Part shown: positions 7,511 to 15,468 of the stretch, piece after piece
How the letters are laid out: the number at the start of each line of letters is the position of its first letter
Numbering within the stretch: position 1 is the stretch's first letter
From: a virus
Reading direction: 5' to 3' (one strand)
IMG/VR virus record: IMGVR_UViG_3300038652_000605
Span: 1 to 33,501 of that record
DNA: 33,501 nucleotides
Notes under the pieces: generated by a model
Told to the model about the DNA's origin: nothing
What the model saw: the letters and a program-made list of their open reading frames with translations, nothing else
Databases searched by the model: none
Translations under genes and position numbers: made by a program

Positions 7511-7550
7511 TACACCGATCCTAAAGTAAGGGCATTCGCCCCTCGGTGTT
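7511..7550 (+). ncRNA. GC-rich nested hairpin of unknown function in the leader of 7645
   Basis: ACACCGA (7512-7518) pairs perfectly with TCGGTGT (7543-7549). Inside, GGGC (7530-7533) and GCCC (7538-7541) close a 4-base ATTC loop, leaving an 11-base one-sided bulge on the 5' side. The block is far more GC-rich than its surroundings and lacks a T-run, so it is not an ordinary terminator; the terminator of the preceding gene is separate and upstream. It lies about 95 bases before the ATG at 7645. I could not match it to a riboswitch or ribozyme class. It may be a leader regulator, a small RNA or a processing site. Strand is assumed from the downstream gene. Confidence 0.4.
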
Positions 7551-7644
7551 AAAAGTATATATTATTATTCAAAGCCTCCTTTTATTAAACTTTTTAGAAC
7601 ATTGAGCATAAAACAATAAATAATAAATAATAAAAATCATTAAA

Positions 7645-7953
7645 ATGACAAAACACGAAGTAAAAGTAGAAATCACAGAGAAAGACTCTATCTTGAGTAT
7701 GATTAACAAAGCCTATCCCAAAAGTATGAAGGGTAGGATAAATGGTAATGAGAACTTTATGGAAATATATAGCACTAGTGATAGTTTTTCTGTATTCAAA
7801 GGTCTTAATGGCTCAACTGCTAAGATAAGTAATCAAGAGATTATAGATGGAACTATTAGAGTTATGGTAAAGGAAGAGAAAGGAATTGTCAAACTATACC
7901 CCATTTCTATTTATTGTATAGATGATGAACAAGGTAGATATATCTTTTACTAA
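7645..7953 (+). CDS. Unknown protein ahead of the GMP reductase-like gene
   Basis: A 102-residue soluble protein of unknown family, mixed alpha/beta in appearance (EVKVEITEKDSILSMINKAY at the start; IVKLYPISIYCIDDE near the end). Its TAA is followed after one base by the ATG of the next gene, so the two are almost certainly one operon and may be translationally coupled. The long leader (about 185 bases from the previous stop) contains the GC-rich hairpin at 7511-7550. A link to purine metabolism is suggested only by the neighbour. Confidence 0.65.
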   Translation: MTKHEVKVEITEKDSILSMINKAYPKSMKGRINGNENFMEIYSTSDSFSVFKGLNGSTAKISNQEIIDGTIRVMVKEEKGIVKLYPISIYCIDDEQGRYIFY

Positions 7954-7954
7954 T

Positions 7955-8983
7955 ATGAGAGATATAAAACTAGATTGGAATGACATATCATTAGTACCAC
8001 AGGCTATAAGTAGCATATCTTCAAGAAATGAAGTTACTATAAAAGACTTATATAATATGCTTCCTTTATTCACTGCACCAATGGATACAGTTATTGACGG
8101 GGATAATTCTAAAACATTTCACGATAAGGATATAAACGTTTGTCTACCTAGAAATGTTAAGTTCAAGAAAGGCAGTGAACAGAAGTATTTCTATTCATAT
8201 GGACTTGATGATATTATAGAGAAAGTAAATAATGATTTGTTATTACCAAATAGGATACTAATAGATGTTGCTAATGGTCATATGGAAAAACTTATAAATA
8301 TATCAAAAAAGATAAAAGATAAGTATGGCAATGATAAGGAACTTATGGTTGGTAATATAGCCAACCCAGAAACATATAAAACTTATTGTGCTATTGGTGT
8401 TGATTATATAAGAGTTGGTATAGGTGGTGGAAGTTCTTGTACAACATCTGCCAATGTATCTATCCATTACCCAATGGCATCGCTTATATCAGAGTGTTAT
8501 GATATAGGATTGTTGTATGCTAAGCCAACAAAAATAATAGCAGACGGTGGCTTTAGAAGCTTTTCAGATGTTATAAAAGCCATTGCAGTTGGTGCTGATT
8601 ATGTTATGCTTGGTGGTATTTTTAATAAATGTATGGAAAGTTGTAGCACTAGTTATACTAAGCTTAGTGATAATACTTATGTAGAAAAGGATTATATGAC
8701 TGCTAGGACATTATTTGAAAGTGGTGATAATGTATATAAATACTATAGAGGTATGTCAACAAAAGAAGTACAGAAAGCCTGGAATAAAAAAGATTTAAAA
8801 ACAGGTGAAGGTATAACCAAATATAACTTGGTCGAATATACTTTGGACGGATGGGTAGAAAACTTTAGCGATTATTTAAAATCCGCTATGTCATATACTG
8901 GGTGTAGAACACTAGAAGATTTTATAGGCGGACCAGAGATTATTCAAATATCACAAATGTCTTTTAATAGATTCAATAAATAA
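7955..8983 (+). CDS. IMP dehydrogenase / GMP reductase family enzyme
   Basis: These TIM-barrel enzymes interconvert IMP with XMP or GMP through a catalytic cysteine. Family signatures are clear: LPLFTAPMDTV (36-46), the active-site loop GIGGGSSCTTS with Cys162, KIIADGGFRSFSDVIKAIAVGADYVMLGG split as IIADGG (194-199) and GADYVMLGG (213-221), and YYRGMSTKE (263-271). At 342 residues with no CBS insert it has GMP reductase-like size. The residue after CTT is Ser165 where most members have Arg. The ATG at 7955, right after the previous stop, is preferred over in-frame starts at 7922/7925 inside the preceding gene. Whether it makes IMP from GMP or XMP from IMP cannot be told. Ends in a bidirectional terminator. 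Confidence 0.85.
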   Translation: MRDIKLDWNDISLVPQAISSISSRNEVTIKDLYNMLPLFTAPMDTVIDGDNSKTFHDKDINVCLPRNVKFKKGSEQKYFYSYGLDDIIEKVNNDLLLPNRILIDVANGHMEKLINISKKIKDKYGNDKELMVGNIANPETYKTYCAIGVDYIRVGIGGGSSCTTSANVSIHYPMASLISECYDIGLLYAKPTKIIADGGFRSFSDVIKAIAVGADYVMLGGIFNKCMESCSTSYTKLSDNTYVEKDYMTARTLFESGDNVYKYYRGMSTKEVQKAWNKKDLKTGEGITKYNLVEYTLDGWVENFSDYLKSAMSYTGCRTLEDFIGGPEIIQISQMSFNRFNK

Positions 8984-9012
8984 AAAAAACCACCTTAGAG
9001 GTGGTTTTTTTT
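8984..9012. terminator. Bidirectional terminator between convergent genes
   Basis: AAAAAACCACCT (8984-8995), 3-base loop, and its complement (8999-9010), with A-tract and T-tract on the two sides. It starts directly after the plus-strand stop and touches the minus-strand stop at 9011. Confidence 0.85.
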
Positions 9013-9361
9013 ATTTATTCATTTTATACATTATGAAAGTTTTAAAACCAGCCTTAGTAGTTTTGTCTGTTTTAGACAAACAATCTATTTTATCAGCTAT
9101 TCTTTCTTCATCACCACCTTTCTCTATCCACACAGCATCTATTAACATGTTATCAGATAATATCTTACTTATATCAATGTAAGATTCTCCTTCCAATGTA
9201 TTAGCATAAAACTGTGTTTTTAATGGACTATCCGCAATTTTGTGTATAGTTAATGTTTCATCATCAAATTCAATTGTCTCTATATAAGTTTCGTCCACTT
9301 CAGCACTTTCTTTTATAAACATTGCCATTGTTTTTATAAATCTTTTGTTTCTTTTTTCCAT
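9011..9361 (-). CDS. Unknown protein with a possible capsid-targeting N-terminus
   Basis: A 116-residue protein of unknown family. The N-terminus is basic then hydrophobic (KRNKRFIKTMAMF) and runs into FIKE18|Ser19, again matching the (I/L)-x-E|S pattern seen in the repeat paralogues and at 5295-5843. Internal starts at Met12 or Met14 would shorten but not remove this segment. The remainder is acidic, with DETYIETIEFDDETLTI and a Lys-rich end. It begins two bases after the 146-residue gene upstream, so they form one operon. Confidence 0.65.
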   Translation of the reverse strand: MEKRNKRFIKTMAMFIKESAEVDETYIETIEFDDETLTIHKIADSPLKTQFYANTLEGESYIDISKILSDNMLIDAVWIEKGGDEERIADKIDCLSKTDKTTKAGFKTFIMYKMNK

Positions 9362-9363
9362 AA

Positions 9364-9804
9364 TTATATTGAGTATTTTTTGAGTATTTTTTTTATATCA
9401 CTAAATGATTTTGTAGTTAGTTTAGCTCTTTTGACATCCATGTAATCAATTTCACCATCCTCATAATCAAATTCTAACCAAGTAAGTGTCCCAGCTTCAA
9501 TCTTCACAAAGCATTTAGTTTTCTCTTTCTTGTCAGTCATATCATATGTGACCGAAAAATTAAATCTAACTTGCTCTGGTATACTTCCTTCGTAACTATT
9601 ATCCCTATTAGGATCTTTACTATCTAAACGATAGTCCATAAATACCTTATTAGATCCTGGTACAAATGCAACTCTTTTATATGTTGCTTTAGGATTACTA
9701 AAAGTTAGAGTTTTGGGAAAATCCGACTCTTTGAATTTTTTATAATATTCTAATGAATAGTTTAATTCAGGTGTATAATTTTCGAATTTTTTAATATGAT
9801 TCAT
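9364..9804 (-). CDS. Unknown protein, MNHIKKFENY N-terminus
   Basis: A 146-residue soluble protein with no recognised domain. Its first residues (MNHIKKFENYTPE) resemble the MKHIKPYKIFES start of the tandem paralogues, though the position three before Glu8 is Lys rather than Ile/Leu. The middle has beta-like strands (KRVAFVPGSNKVFMDYRL, RFNFSVTYDM, CFVKIEAGTLTWLEFDYEDG). On the minus strand TTAATATATA (9818-9809) lies 5 bases before the ATG, the same motif as ahead of several structural genes. Likely a virion-associated protein, by inference. Confidence 0.65.
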   Translation of the reverse strand: MNHIKKFENYTPELNYSLEYYKKFKESDFPKTLTFSNPKATYKRVAFVPGSNKVFMDYRLDSKDPNRDNSYEGSIPEQVRFNFSVTYDMTDKKEKTKCFVKIEAGTLTWLEFDYEDGEIDYMDVKRAKLTTKSFSDIKKILKKYSI

Positions 9805-9832
9805 AAAGTATATATTAAGTTACAAATATTGC

Positions 9833-10657
9833 TTATCTTATCAAATCTAAATCAATCTTAATGAACTCATCTTTATATCTCCATATGAATCCCATTGCTG
9901 TCTTTGACAAACCCCTACACACATTTGCTATATTGCCTTTATTATAACCTAGTTCTCTATTTACTTGAGCTGGGGAATCCCATTCTTTTAAAAAGTTACC
10001 ATCTAAACTATATTGATACACAATTTTCTTTGAGTTACTAAGTTGTTTTTTCCAAACTTCTTTTTCTTTTTTAATATTATGGTCTTGTAAAGACTGCCAT
10101 ATTTTCTTTCCACTAAAACCCAATTCCTTAGAAATACTTGGTATAGATAGATTATCCGTTATATATAATTTGTATAGTAAGTCTTTATCAATTACTTTTT
10201 TAATATTATTACCACTCCTATTATAGTTTGGTCTATCTATGTATATGTCTTTCACAGATTTTGAAATTTCTTCTTTATGTGAATTTGTCAAAGTACATCC
10301 TAGTTTGGATTTTCTCATTTTTAGCTTACTCTCTTTATTGTGTTTATAACCATTAAGTCCTATGCCACCACTAGTTAAGTTTGTTAGGTTAAATCCCCAG
10401 CATCTTAGTTGTGTTATCCAGTAAGTTTCCCAAAACTCCCAATCCTCACTAGAAACCTCATCAATAACTTCTATAGTAGGTTTTTTATCTTTTTCAAGTA
10501 GAGATCTAATCCAATTAGCTTTGTGAGATTTTGATCCTAGCTTAGAAGTTGTTATATGTGCATTTAGCCTTTTATTTACCTTTAATTGGGTTTTGCCAAC
10601 ATACCTTATCTGATTAGTTATTGGATCTACTAGTGTATATATGCATATTGTTTTCAT
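9833..10657 (-). CDS. GIY-YIG homing endonuclease with NUMOD3/NUMOD1-type DNA-binding tail
   Basis: Free-standing homing endonucleases cut related phage genomes and spread by repair of the break. The catalytic GIY-YIG domain fills residues 1-95: IYTLVDP (Tyr7), IRYVGKT (Tyr19, Gly21), Arg30 and a Glu in WEFWETYWI (Glu77). After it come NUMOD3-like basic repeats (GYKHNKESKLKMRKSKLG, then NSHKEEISKSVK), a helix-turn-helix-like part (LSIPSISKELGFSGKKIWQSL), and a C-terminal NUMOD1-like repeat (VYQYSLDGNFLKEWDSPAQV, then GNIANVCRG and GFIWRY). At 274 residues it looks intact. It lies directly downstream of the probable virion gene at 10707-11492, whose other side carries a second homing endonuclease, suggesting that gene or its alleles are the target. 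Confidence 0.9.
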   Translation of the reverse strand: MKTICIYTLVDPITNQIRYVGKTQLKVNKRLNAHITTSKLGSKSHKANWIRSLLEKDKKPTIEVIDEVSSEDWEFWETYWITQLRCWGFNLTNLTSGGIGLNGYKHNKESKLKMRKSKLGCTLTNSHKEEISKSVKDIYIDRPNYNRSGNNIKKVIDKDLLYKLYITDNLSIPSISKELGFSGKKIWQSLQDHNIKKEKEVWKKQLSNSKKIVYQYSLDGNFLKEWDSPAQVNRELGYNKGNIANVCRGLSKTAMGFIWRYKDEFIKIDLDLIR

Positions 10658-10706
10658 ATATTATATATGAGAAAAATATGGATACCATAGATGGTGAACA
10701 AAGATT

Positions 10707-11492
10707 TTATTTTTTAACCATGAAGAAGAATGATGAATTAGACATTTCGCCTATATAATCCGTAACCTCCTTAGTTTCCTCCTTTCCCTGTGATACCAAG
10801 TCAGCTCCATTTATCTTAACAGCACCAGGCAATGAGAAGTCATACCTACCAACCATGTTGCCTAGTTGTTGTTTAGCATACCCTGCTACATATTTAAAGA
10901 AAAGGTCATCGTTAAATAAATTCTCTTTAGGAATATCGGCATAGGCTTCCATAATCACGTTGTGCTTAATATTAGTCAATATGTGTAATCTGTGGTTTAA
11001 TTGGTTGTATTGGTGCTTTAATGTATACTTATTCATCTGGTTAAGCATATCAGACATACTATCTAGTACTGTTTTATACACCCCAAGCTCACCGATTGTG
11101 GTTACGTAGGAAGATAGGTAGGGTTGATTTGTAACACCTAAATTAACCGACATATTAGGAGTATTAATACCCAACTGAAACAATGAATCCCCTCTAACTT
11201 CATATAAGTAAGTTACAGACTGTATTTCACAAGGAACTGTCACATAGTTATACTTAGTAAATTCATCTGTCTGAAAGGCTTCCTTTCTTATTAAAAAGTA
11301 CATTTTCTGAACTGCATACATATAAGACCTATAGAAATATGGCAATGCTCTTTTTTCTATTGTAAGCCTTATTGCCTCATCTGGTAATGTCTTAGGTAAA
11401 GAACATGCTATTGTTAATTCTGTTTGTATAGAATCTATAAACTCTTCTATTGTTTGACCACCTTGAAATGGTTTGTAATCTTCTCCTTCCAT
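10707..11492 (-). CDS. Probable virion structural (neck/connector-like) protein
   Basis: A 261-residue, mostly helical protein starting MEGEDYKPFQGGQTIEEF. The C-terminal half has AKQQLGNMVGRYDFSLPGAV followed by KINGADLVSQGKEETKEV. I associate this LG-x-G-x-F/Y-x-LPGa-ln-g pattern with conserved virion proteins of large myoviruses, though I cannot name the T4 counterpart. There are no membrane segments. It is bracketed by two unrelated homing endonuclease genes, which typically settle beside conserved, essential phage genes; this supports an essential structural role. On the minus strand AATATATAAGT precedes the start, resembling the late-type motif. Confident as a gene, moderate on role. 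Confidence 0.6.
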   Translation of the reverse strand: MEGEDYKPFQGGQTIEEFIDSIQTELTIACSLPKTLPDEAIRLTIEKRALPYFYRSYMYAVQKMYFLIRKEAFQTDEFTKYNYVTVPCEIQSVTYLYEVRGDSLFQLGINTPNMSVNLGVTNQPYLSSYVTTIGELGVYKTVLDSMSDMLNQMNKYTLKHQYNQLNHRLHILTNIKHNVIMEAYADIPKENLFNDDLFFKYVAGYAKQQLGNMVGRYDFSLPGAVKINGADLVSQGKEETKEVTDYIGEMSNSSFFFMVKK

Positions 11493-11543
11493 AAATAAAT
11501 AGTATTTTACTTATATATTATTTTCTGATATTAAGAAAGTGGC

Positions 11544-11551
11544 TATATTTG
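11544..11551 (+). promoter_or_regulatory. Candidate -7 element (TATATTTG) for the large homing endonuclease gene
   Basis: TATATTTG matches TAnnTTTG and sits 28 bases before the ATG at 11580. The -33 region (TTTTCTG around 11521-11527) is only a weak match, so confidence is modest. Confidence 0.4.
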
Positions 11552-11579
11552 ATATATACTAAAACATATATGCTTACTC

Positions 11580-13388
11580 ATGCGAGAACTAATAGAAAAA
11601 AAGACATGTAATATAGGATCATTGTGTAGCTTTTTGAATAATAGTGAGAACTTTTTGTATTTAAAACACATAAATGACTCACTTGGTAAATCATTTATGG
11701 ATATTCCCTTAACAACATCAGAAAAAATATATTATTATATAAATAGAATTAATATACCGAATCTATGTTTTTGTGGACAAAGAACTAAGTTCATAGGCTT
11801 TAAAAATGGACATAGAAAAACATGTGGTTCTAAAGAATGTGTAGTTATATCAAGAAAAAATACTTGTATAGATAAATATGGTGTAGACAATCCTAAGAAG
11901 TCAAAAGAGATAAAAGATAAAGAACAATATAAGATTAAAGAGAAATGGGATGGTAAGCATTATATGCACAATAATGATGTTAAGGCTAAATTTAACTCCA
12001 CTATGGATGATAGGTATGGTGTTAAATGGGCTCAGCAATCAAATCTAATATCTAAGAAAAGCATAAGTACCTTTTCACACAACACAGATAGAGAGGATAT
12101 AATTAGAACAAGGGCAAATTCTAATAAGGACAAATCATTAGATGAAAAGAAGTTAATAGATGAAAAGAAGAAGAAAACACTAGAAGAAAATTGGGGTAGT
12201 ATATCATTGTTTAATGACTATAGGAATGAGAAGATAAAAGAATCATCAATGAAAAAATGGGGAGTTGACCATCACTTTAAGGCAAATACAATAGCTAAAA
12301 AAAGAATTGATTCTTATAATAATACACAAATGAAAAGCCTTATAGATTCTTTACCAAAAGAAGTATCCTTTATATCAAAGAAGCAAAATAATAACAATAC
12401 TGATACTGTGTTTAAGCTAGTGTGTGAAACATGTGATAAGCATTTTAGTATAAATAGACAACTTATGTGGTTTCGCATTAAATCAAATAGTGGAGTATGT
12501 GTATATTGTAATCCTATATCTAGTGGTAAATCTAATAAAGAGCTAGAAGTATTAGACTTTATAAAAAGCATATACAAGGGAAAGATTGTTTCAAATGCTA
12601 GGAATATTATATCAAAGGAGTTAGACATATATATACCTTCTTTAAAAATAGCATTTGAGTTTAATGGACTTTATTGGCATAGTGATTTGTTTAAGACCAA
12701 GAGTTACCATTTAGACAAAAGTAAAGAGTGTGAAGATGTTGATATTCAATTAATACACATTTGGGAAGATGATTGGGATTATAAGAAAGATATTGTAAAA
12801 TCTATTATATCTTATAAGTTAAATAAATCAGATAGGATATTTGCTAGAAAGTGTGTTATTAAAGAGATAAAAGATAACTCTATAGTTAAGAAGTTTTTAT
12901 TAGACAATCATATACAAGGATTTGTTGGTTCTAGAGTTAAAATAGGCTTATTTTTTGAGAAAGAACTAGTTAGTTTAATAAGTTTTGGTAGCCTTAGAAA
13001 ATCTTTAGGTCATAAATCCTCTGCAAATAGATGGGAGTTATTAAGGTTCTGTAATAAGATAAATACATCTGTTATAGGTGGTGCATCTAAGTTATTTAAT
13101 TTCTTCATAAAGAATTATAATCCAGAATATGTAATGAGTTATAGTGATTCGTCTAGGGGAAAGGGAAATCTGTATGATGTATTAAAATTTAAGAGAAATC
13201 ATCAAACTGTACCTAATTATTACTGGGTTATTGATGGTATAAAAACACATAGGTTTAACTGGAGGAAGGACAAGCTTGTTAAAATGGGGTATAGTTCAGA
13301 TAAAACAGAAATAGAAATAATGAATGAAATTGGATATTATAGAATTTTTGATTGTGGATCTTGTAGATGGGACTGGTTTGGTAAATAA
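11580..13388 (+). CDS. Large homing endonuclease (zinc-finger, Vsr-like nuclease; Hef-like)
   Basis: A 602-residue multi-domain protein of the type annotated in phages as Hef-like or Vsr/EDxHD homing endonuclease. The N-terminal Cys cluster (Cys63, Cys65, Cys82, Cys87) probably binds zinc. Three DNA-binding repeats of the YGVxNP type follow (KYGVDNPKKS, RYGVKWAQQS, KWGVDHHFKA), linked by Lys-rich helices. A second CxxC pair (CETC, CVYC) precedes the nuclease core, with Asp349 (ELDIYIP) and Glu360 in AFEFNGLYWHS, then IQLIHIWEDDW, as in Vsr-like enzymes. The last 160 residues (from RKCVIKEI to CRWDW) form the conserved tail of this group. It is unrelated to the GIY-YIG endonuclease on the far side of the 10707 gene and has its own possible promoter. 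It looks intact. Confidence 0.85.
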   Translation: MRELIEKKTCNIGSLCSFLNNSENFLYLKHINDSLGKSFMDIPLTTSEKIYYYINRINIPNLCFCGQRTKFIGFKNGHRKTCGSKECVVISRKNTCIDKYGVDNPKKSKEIKDKEQYKIKEKWDGKHYMHNNDVKAKFNSTMDDRYGVKWAQQSNLISKKSISTFSHNTDREDIIRTRANSNKDKSLDEKKLIDEKKKKTLEENWGSISLFNDYRNEKIKESSMKKWGVDHHFKANTIAKKRIDSYNNTQMKSLIDSLPKEVSFISKKQNNNNTDTVFKLVCETCDKHFSINRQLMWFRIKSNSGVCVYCNPISSGKSNKELEVLDFIKSIYKGKIVSNARNIISKELDIYIPSLKIAFEFNGLYWHSDLFKTKSYHLDKSKECEDVDIQLIHIWEDDWDYKKDIVKSIISYKLNKSDRIFARKCVIKEIKDNSIVKKFLLDNHIQGFVGSRVKIGLFFEKELVSLISFGSLRKSLGHKSSANRWELLRFCNKINTSVIGGASKLFNFFIKNYNPEYVMSYSDSSRGKGNLYDVLKFKRNHQTVPNYYWVIDGIKTHRFNWRKDKLVKMGYSSDKTEIEIMNEIGYYRIFDCGSCRWDWFGK

Positions 13389-13392
13389 AGCA

Positions 13393-14034
13393 TTATCTTA
13401 ACTTCATTTTAATAAATGTCATAACAATATTTTCTTTTGTTTTATTATCCTCTGTATTAAACCATTTCCAGGTAAAGGTAGATTCCAAAAATACTGTTTT
13501 ATCTCGATAAGAATCTATTACTCCTAACATGTTATCCTTATCACTTTCATCTAGGCTATAATTTATATCTAACCCATCACATATTCTATACATAGCTATT
13601 CTATCCTTATCTTTATATGCAACAGTAGCATTTATATACGTATTATTTTTTTTATTATCTTTAACTTTATCTGGGTGTGTTATTTTAGCAATAGACCTAT
13701 ATAATTGTCTTAACTTTATATCATCATCCACTTTTCCAACAGACTCTTCAATGCTTTCCTTCTCTTCCTTATTATCATCATTCTTTTTACTTTCTTGTGA
13801 TATTTCATTTTTAAGTTCTTTTATTTTATTTTCTAAGTCTTTGTTTAGAGCTTGTTCTAATTTATTGTTATATGCTTTTTTAAGACTAGGATTATCTTCT
13901 AGAACATCATCAATAGCTTTTGTGAATAAATCATCAGAATTTGAGACTATTTCGGATACATAATTATAGTTTTCTTCTATATAATCTAACTCTTTTATAA
14001 GTTTTTTCAATTCTAACTCTTTAATTCTATCCAT
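13393..14034 (-). CDS. J-domain-like protein (HPD motif) with coiled-coil N-terminus
   Basis: J domains stimulate Hsp70/DnaK ATPase through an HPD tripeptide. Starting at the ATG at 14034 (213 residues) the first 100 residues are charged helices likely to form a coiled coil. The region from about 107 reads LRQLYRSIAKITHPDK (His120-Pro121-Asp122), then NATVAYKDKDRIAMYRI, which matches J-domain helices II and III. The C-terminal 60 residues are of unknown fold. The frame is open to an ATG at 14076, but the stretch between contains a TATAATATATAAATATA leader resembling other phage starts, so 14034 is preferred. The phage may use it to recruit host DnaK, for instance in head assembly or replication (inference). 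It converges with the homing endonuclease, 4 bases apart. Confidence 0.7.
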   Translation of the reverse strand: MDRIKELELKKLIKELDYIEENYNYVSEIVSNSDDLFTKAIDDVLEDNPSLKKAYNNKLEQALNKDLENKIKELKNEISQESKKNDDNKEEKESIEESVGKVDDDIKLRQLYRSIAKITHPDKVKDNKKNNTYINATVAYKDKDRIAMYRICDGLDINYSLDESDKDNMLGVIDSYRDKTVFLESTFTWKWFNTEDNKTKENIVMTFIKMKLR

Positions 14035-14109
14035 TGGGTGGTGGTTACCTTTATATTTATATATTATAAGAAACATGTTTTGTTTATATTTTAATACATA
14101 ATATACAAA

Positions 14110-14119
14110 TTAATATATA
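14110..14119 (+). promoter_or_regulatory. TTAATATATA motif ahead of the repeat-paralogue cluster
   Basis: The decamer lies 4 bases before the first ATG of the cluster. The same decamer precedes genes at 20110, 22480 and 27173 (plus) and at 9804 and 5061 (minus). It may be a phage late-promoter core comparable to the T4 TATAAATA box, but such AT-rich words also arise by chance here. Confidence 0.3.
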
Positions 14120-14123
14120 CTCT

Positions 14124-14792
14124 ATGAAACATATAAAACCTTATAATATATTCGAGAGTGCTAGCACTAACTTCCCAACTACAAGAGATGAGGTTATAAA
14201 AGTGTGTAAAAGATATAATATAAGAAATTATACCATAAACGATGATTTGAGTATCGATGTTGACGGTGTTGTTTATTTAGATAATAGAAATTTAGAATAC
14301 TTACCACTTAGATTTAATTATGTGAGTGGTGGTTTTGATTGTTTTAAAAATATATTAGTATCGTTAGAAGGTAGTCCACTAACACTAGGTGGTAATTTTG
14401 ATTGTGGTTATAATGAATTAAAGACATTAGAAGGTAGTCCACAAACAGTAGATGGTAATTTTGTGTGTCATGATAATAAATTAAAGACATTAGAAGGTTG
14501 TCCACAAACAGTAGGTGGGAATTTTAATTGTGTCAATAATGAATTAAAAGACTTAGAACACTTCCCAGAAGTGAATGGATTTATACGTATAAATAAAAAC
14601 GCAGTATATCACTTAGCATATACCTTTATTTATAAAGCCAATAGCTTTATGATAGAAGATTTCAATGACTATGAAATAGTTAGAAACAGAGGTACTGTTA
14701 TGTTAGATAGACTCCAAACATTCATAAGGGATAATGATTTAGAAATGCCTGACTTAGAAGATATTAAAAAACACTATAAAATAATAGAATAA
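14124..14792 (+). CDS. Tandem LRR-like repeat protein, paralogue 1
   Basis: First of six tandem paralogues with one plan: a short N-terminus (here MKHIKPYNIFES), a conserved 50-residue domain (NFPTTRDEVIKVCKRY, then YTINDDLSIDVDG), a repeat region, a closing LEHFPEVNG unit and a conserved C-terminal domain (SFMIEDFNDYEIV... MLDRLQTFIRDNDLEMPDL... YKIIE). This copy (222 residues) has three full 21-residue leucine-rich-like units of the form LKTLEGSPQTVxGNFxCxxN plus a degenerate first unit (YLPLRFNYVSGGFDC). Such repeats are widespread in phages of Bacteroidota but have no known function. The IFE11|S12 start fits a T4-type capsid-targeting sequence. The next paralogue begins two bases after its stop. 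Confidence 0.85.
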   Translation: MKHIKPYNIFESASTNFPTTRDEVIKVCKRYNIRNYTINDDLSIDVDGVVYLDNRNLEYLPLRFNYVSGGFDCFKNILVSLEGSPLTLGGNFDCGYNELKTLEGSPQTVDGNFVCHDNKLKTLEGCPQTVGGNFNCVNNELKDLEHFPEVNGFIRINKNAVYHLAYTFIYKANSFMIEDFNDYEIVRNRGTVMLDRLQTFIRDNDLEMPDLEDIKKHYKIIE

Positions 14793-14794
14793 AA

Positions 14795-15466
14795 ATGAAA
14801 CACATAAAACCTTATAAAATATTTGAAAGCAACAGTCCTAACTTCCCAACTACAAGAGAAGAAGTTATACAAGTGTGTAATAGGTATGGAATAGGAAACT
14901 ATACTATTAATGATGATTTAAGTATCGATGTTGGTGGTAGTGTATATTTAATAAATATACAAGACTTAAAATATCTACCTCTTAGATTTAATTATGTGAG
15001 TGGTGGATTTTTTTGTCCTGAAAATATATTAGTATCGTTAGAAGGTAGTCCACTAACAGTAGGTGGTAATTTTGGTTGTGGTTATAATGAATTAAAGACA
15101 TTAGAAGGTAGTCCACAAACGGTAAATGGGGATTTTAATTGTATACATAATGAATTAGAAACACTAGAGGGTGGTCCACAGACCGTAGGTGGTAATTTTA
15201 GTTGTTATAGAAATGAATTAAAAGACCTAGAACACTTCCCAGAAGTAAATGGAATTATAGATATAGAGGAAAACACAGTAAATTTATTAGTATATACCTT
15301 TATCAATAAAGCAGATAGCTTTATGATAGAAGACTTCGTAGACTATGAGATTGTTAGAAATGGTGATACTGTTATGTTAGACAGGCTTCAAACATTCATT
15401 AGAGATAATGACTTAGAAATGCCTGATTTGGATAAAATTAAAGAACACTATAAAATAATAGAATAG
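14795..15466 (+). CDS. Tandem LRR-like repeat protein, paralogue 2
   Basis: Second copy, 223 residues, three full repeat units (SLEGSPLTVGGNF, KTLEGSPQTVNGDF, ETLEGGPQTVGGNF). The DNA from 14834 to 15142 is almost identical to 16179-16484 in paralogue 4: one substitution (Pro versus Arg codon after FFC) and one 3-base insertion (ATA, giving an extra Ile in LINIQ). This points to recent duplication or gene conversion. N-terminus MKHIKPYKIFES as in the others. Separated from its neighbours by two bases on both sides, so translation may be continuous along the cluster. Confidence 0.85.
   Translation: MKHIKPYKIFESNSPNFPTTREEVIQVCNRYGIGNYTINDDLSIDVGGSVYLINIQDLKYLPLRFNYVSGGFFCPENILVSLEGSPLTVGGNFGCGYNELKTLEGSPQTVNGDFNCIHNELETLEGGPQTVGGNFSCYRNELKDLEHFPEVNGIIDIEENTVNLLVYTFINKADSFMIEDFVDYEIVRNGDTVMLDRLQTFIRDNDLEMPDLDKIKEHYKIIE
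14834..15142. repeat. Near-identical 0.3-kb block, copy A (partner 16179-16484)
   Basis: By direct reading the two blocks differ by a single base and one 3-base indel over about 306 bases, while flanking parts of the two genes have diverged more. The copies are in direct orientation about 1.3 kb apart and could recombine, removing or adding whole paralogues. Confidence 0.85.
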
Positions 15467-15468
15467 AA

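Noticed and set aside
7511-7550. The GC-rich hairpin as a terminator or a known riboswitch
   Set aside because: There is no T-run after it and a separate good terminator lies just upstream; I could not align it to preQ1, purine, twister or other small classes, so it is left as unassigned structure.
12314-12628. Minus-strand open frame inside the large homing endonuclease gene
   Set aside because: It is antisense to a conserved part of that protein and has no start signals.
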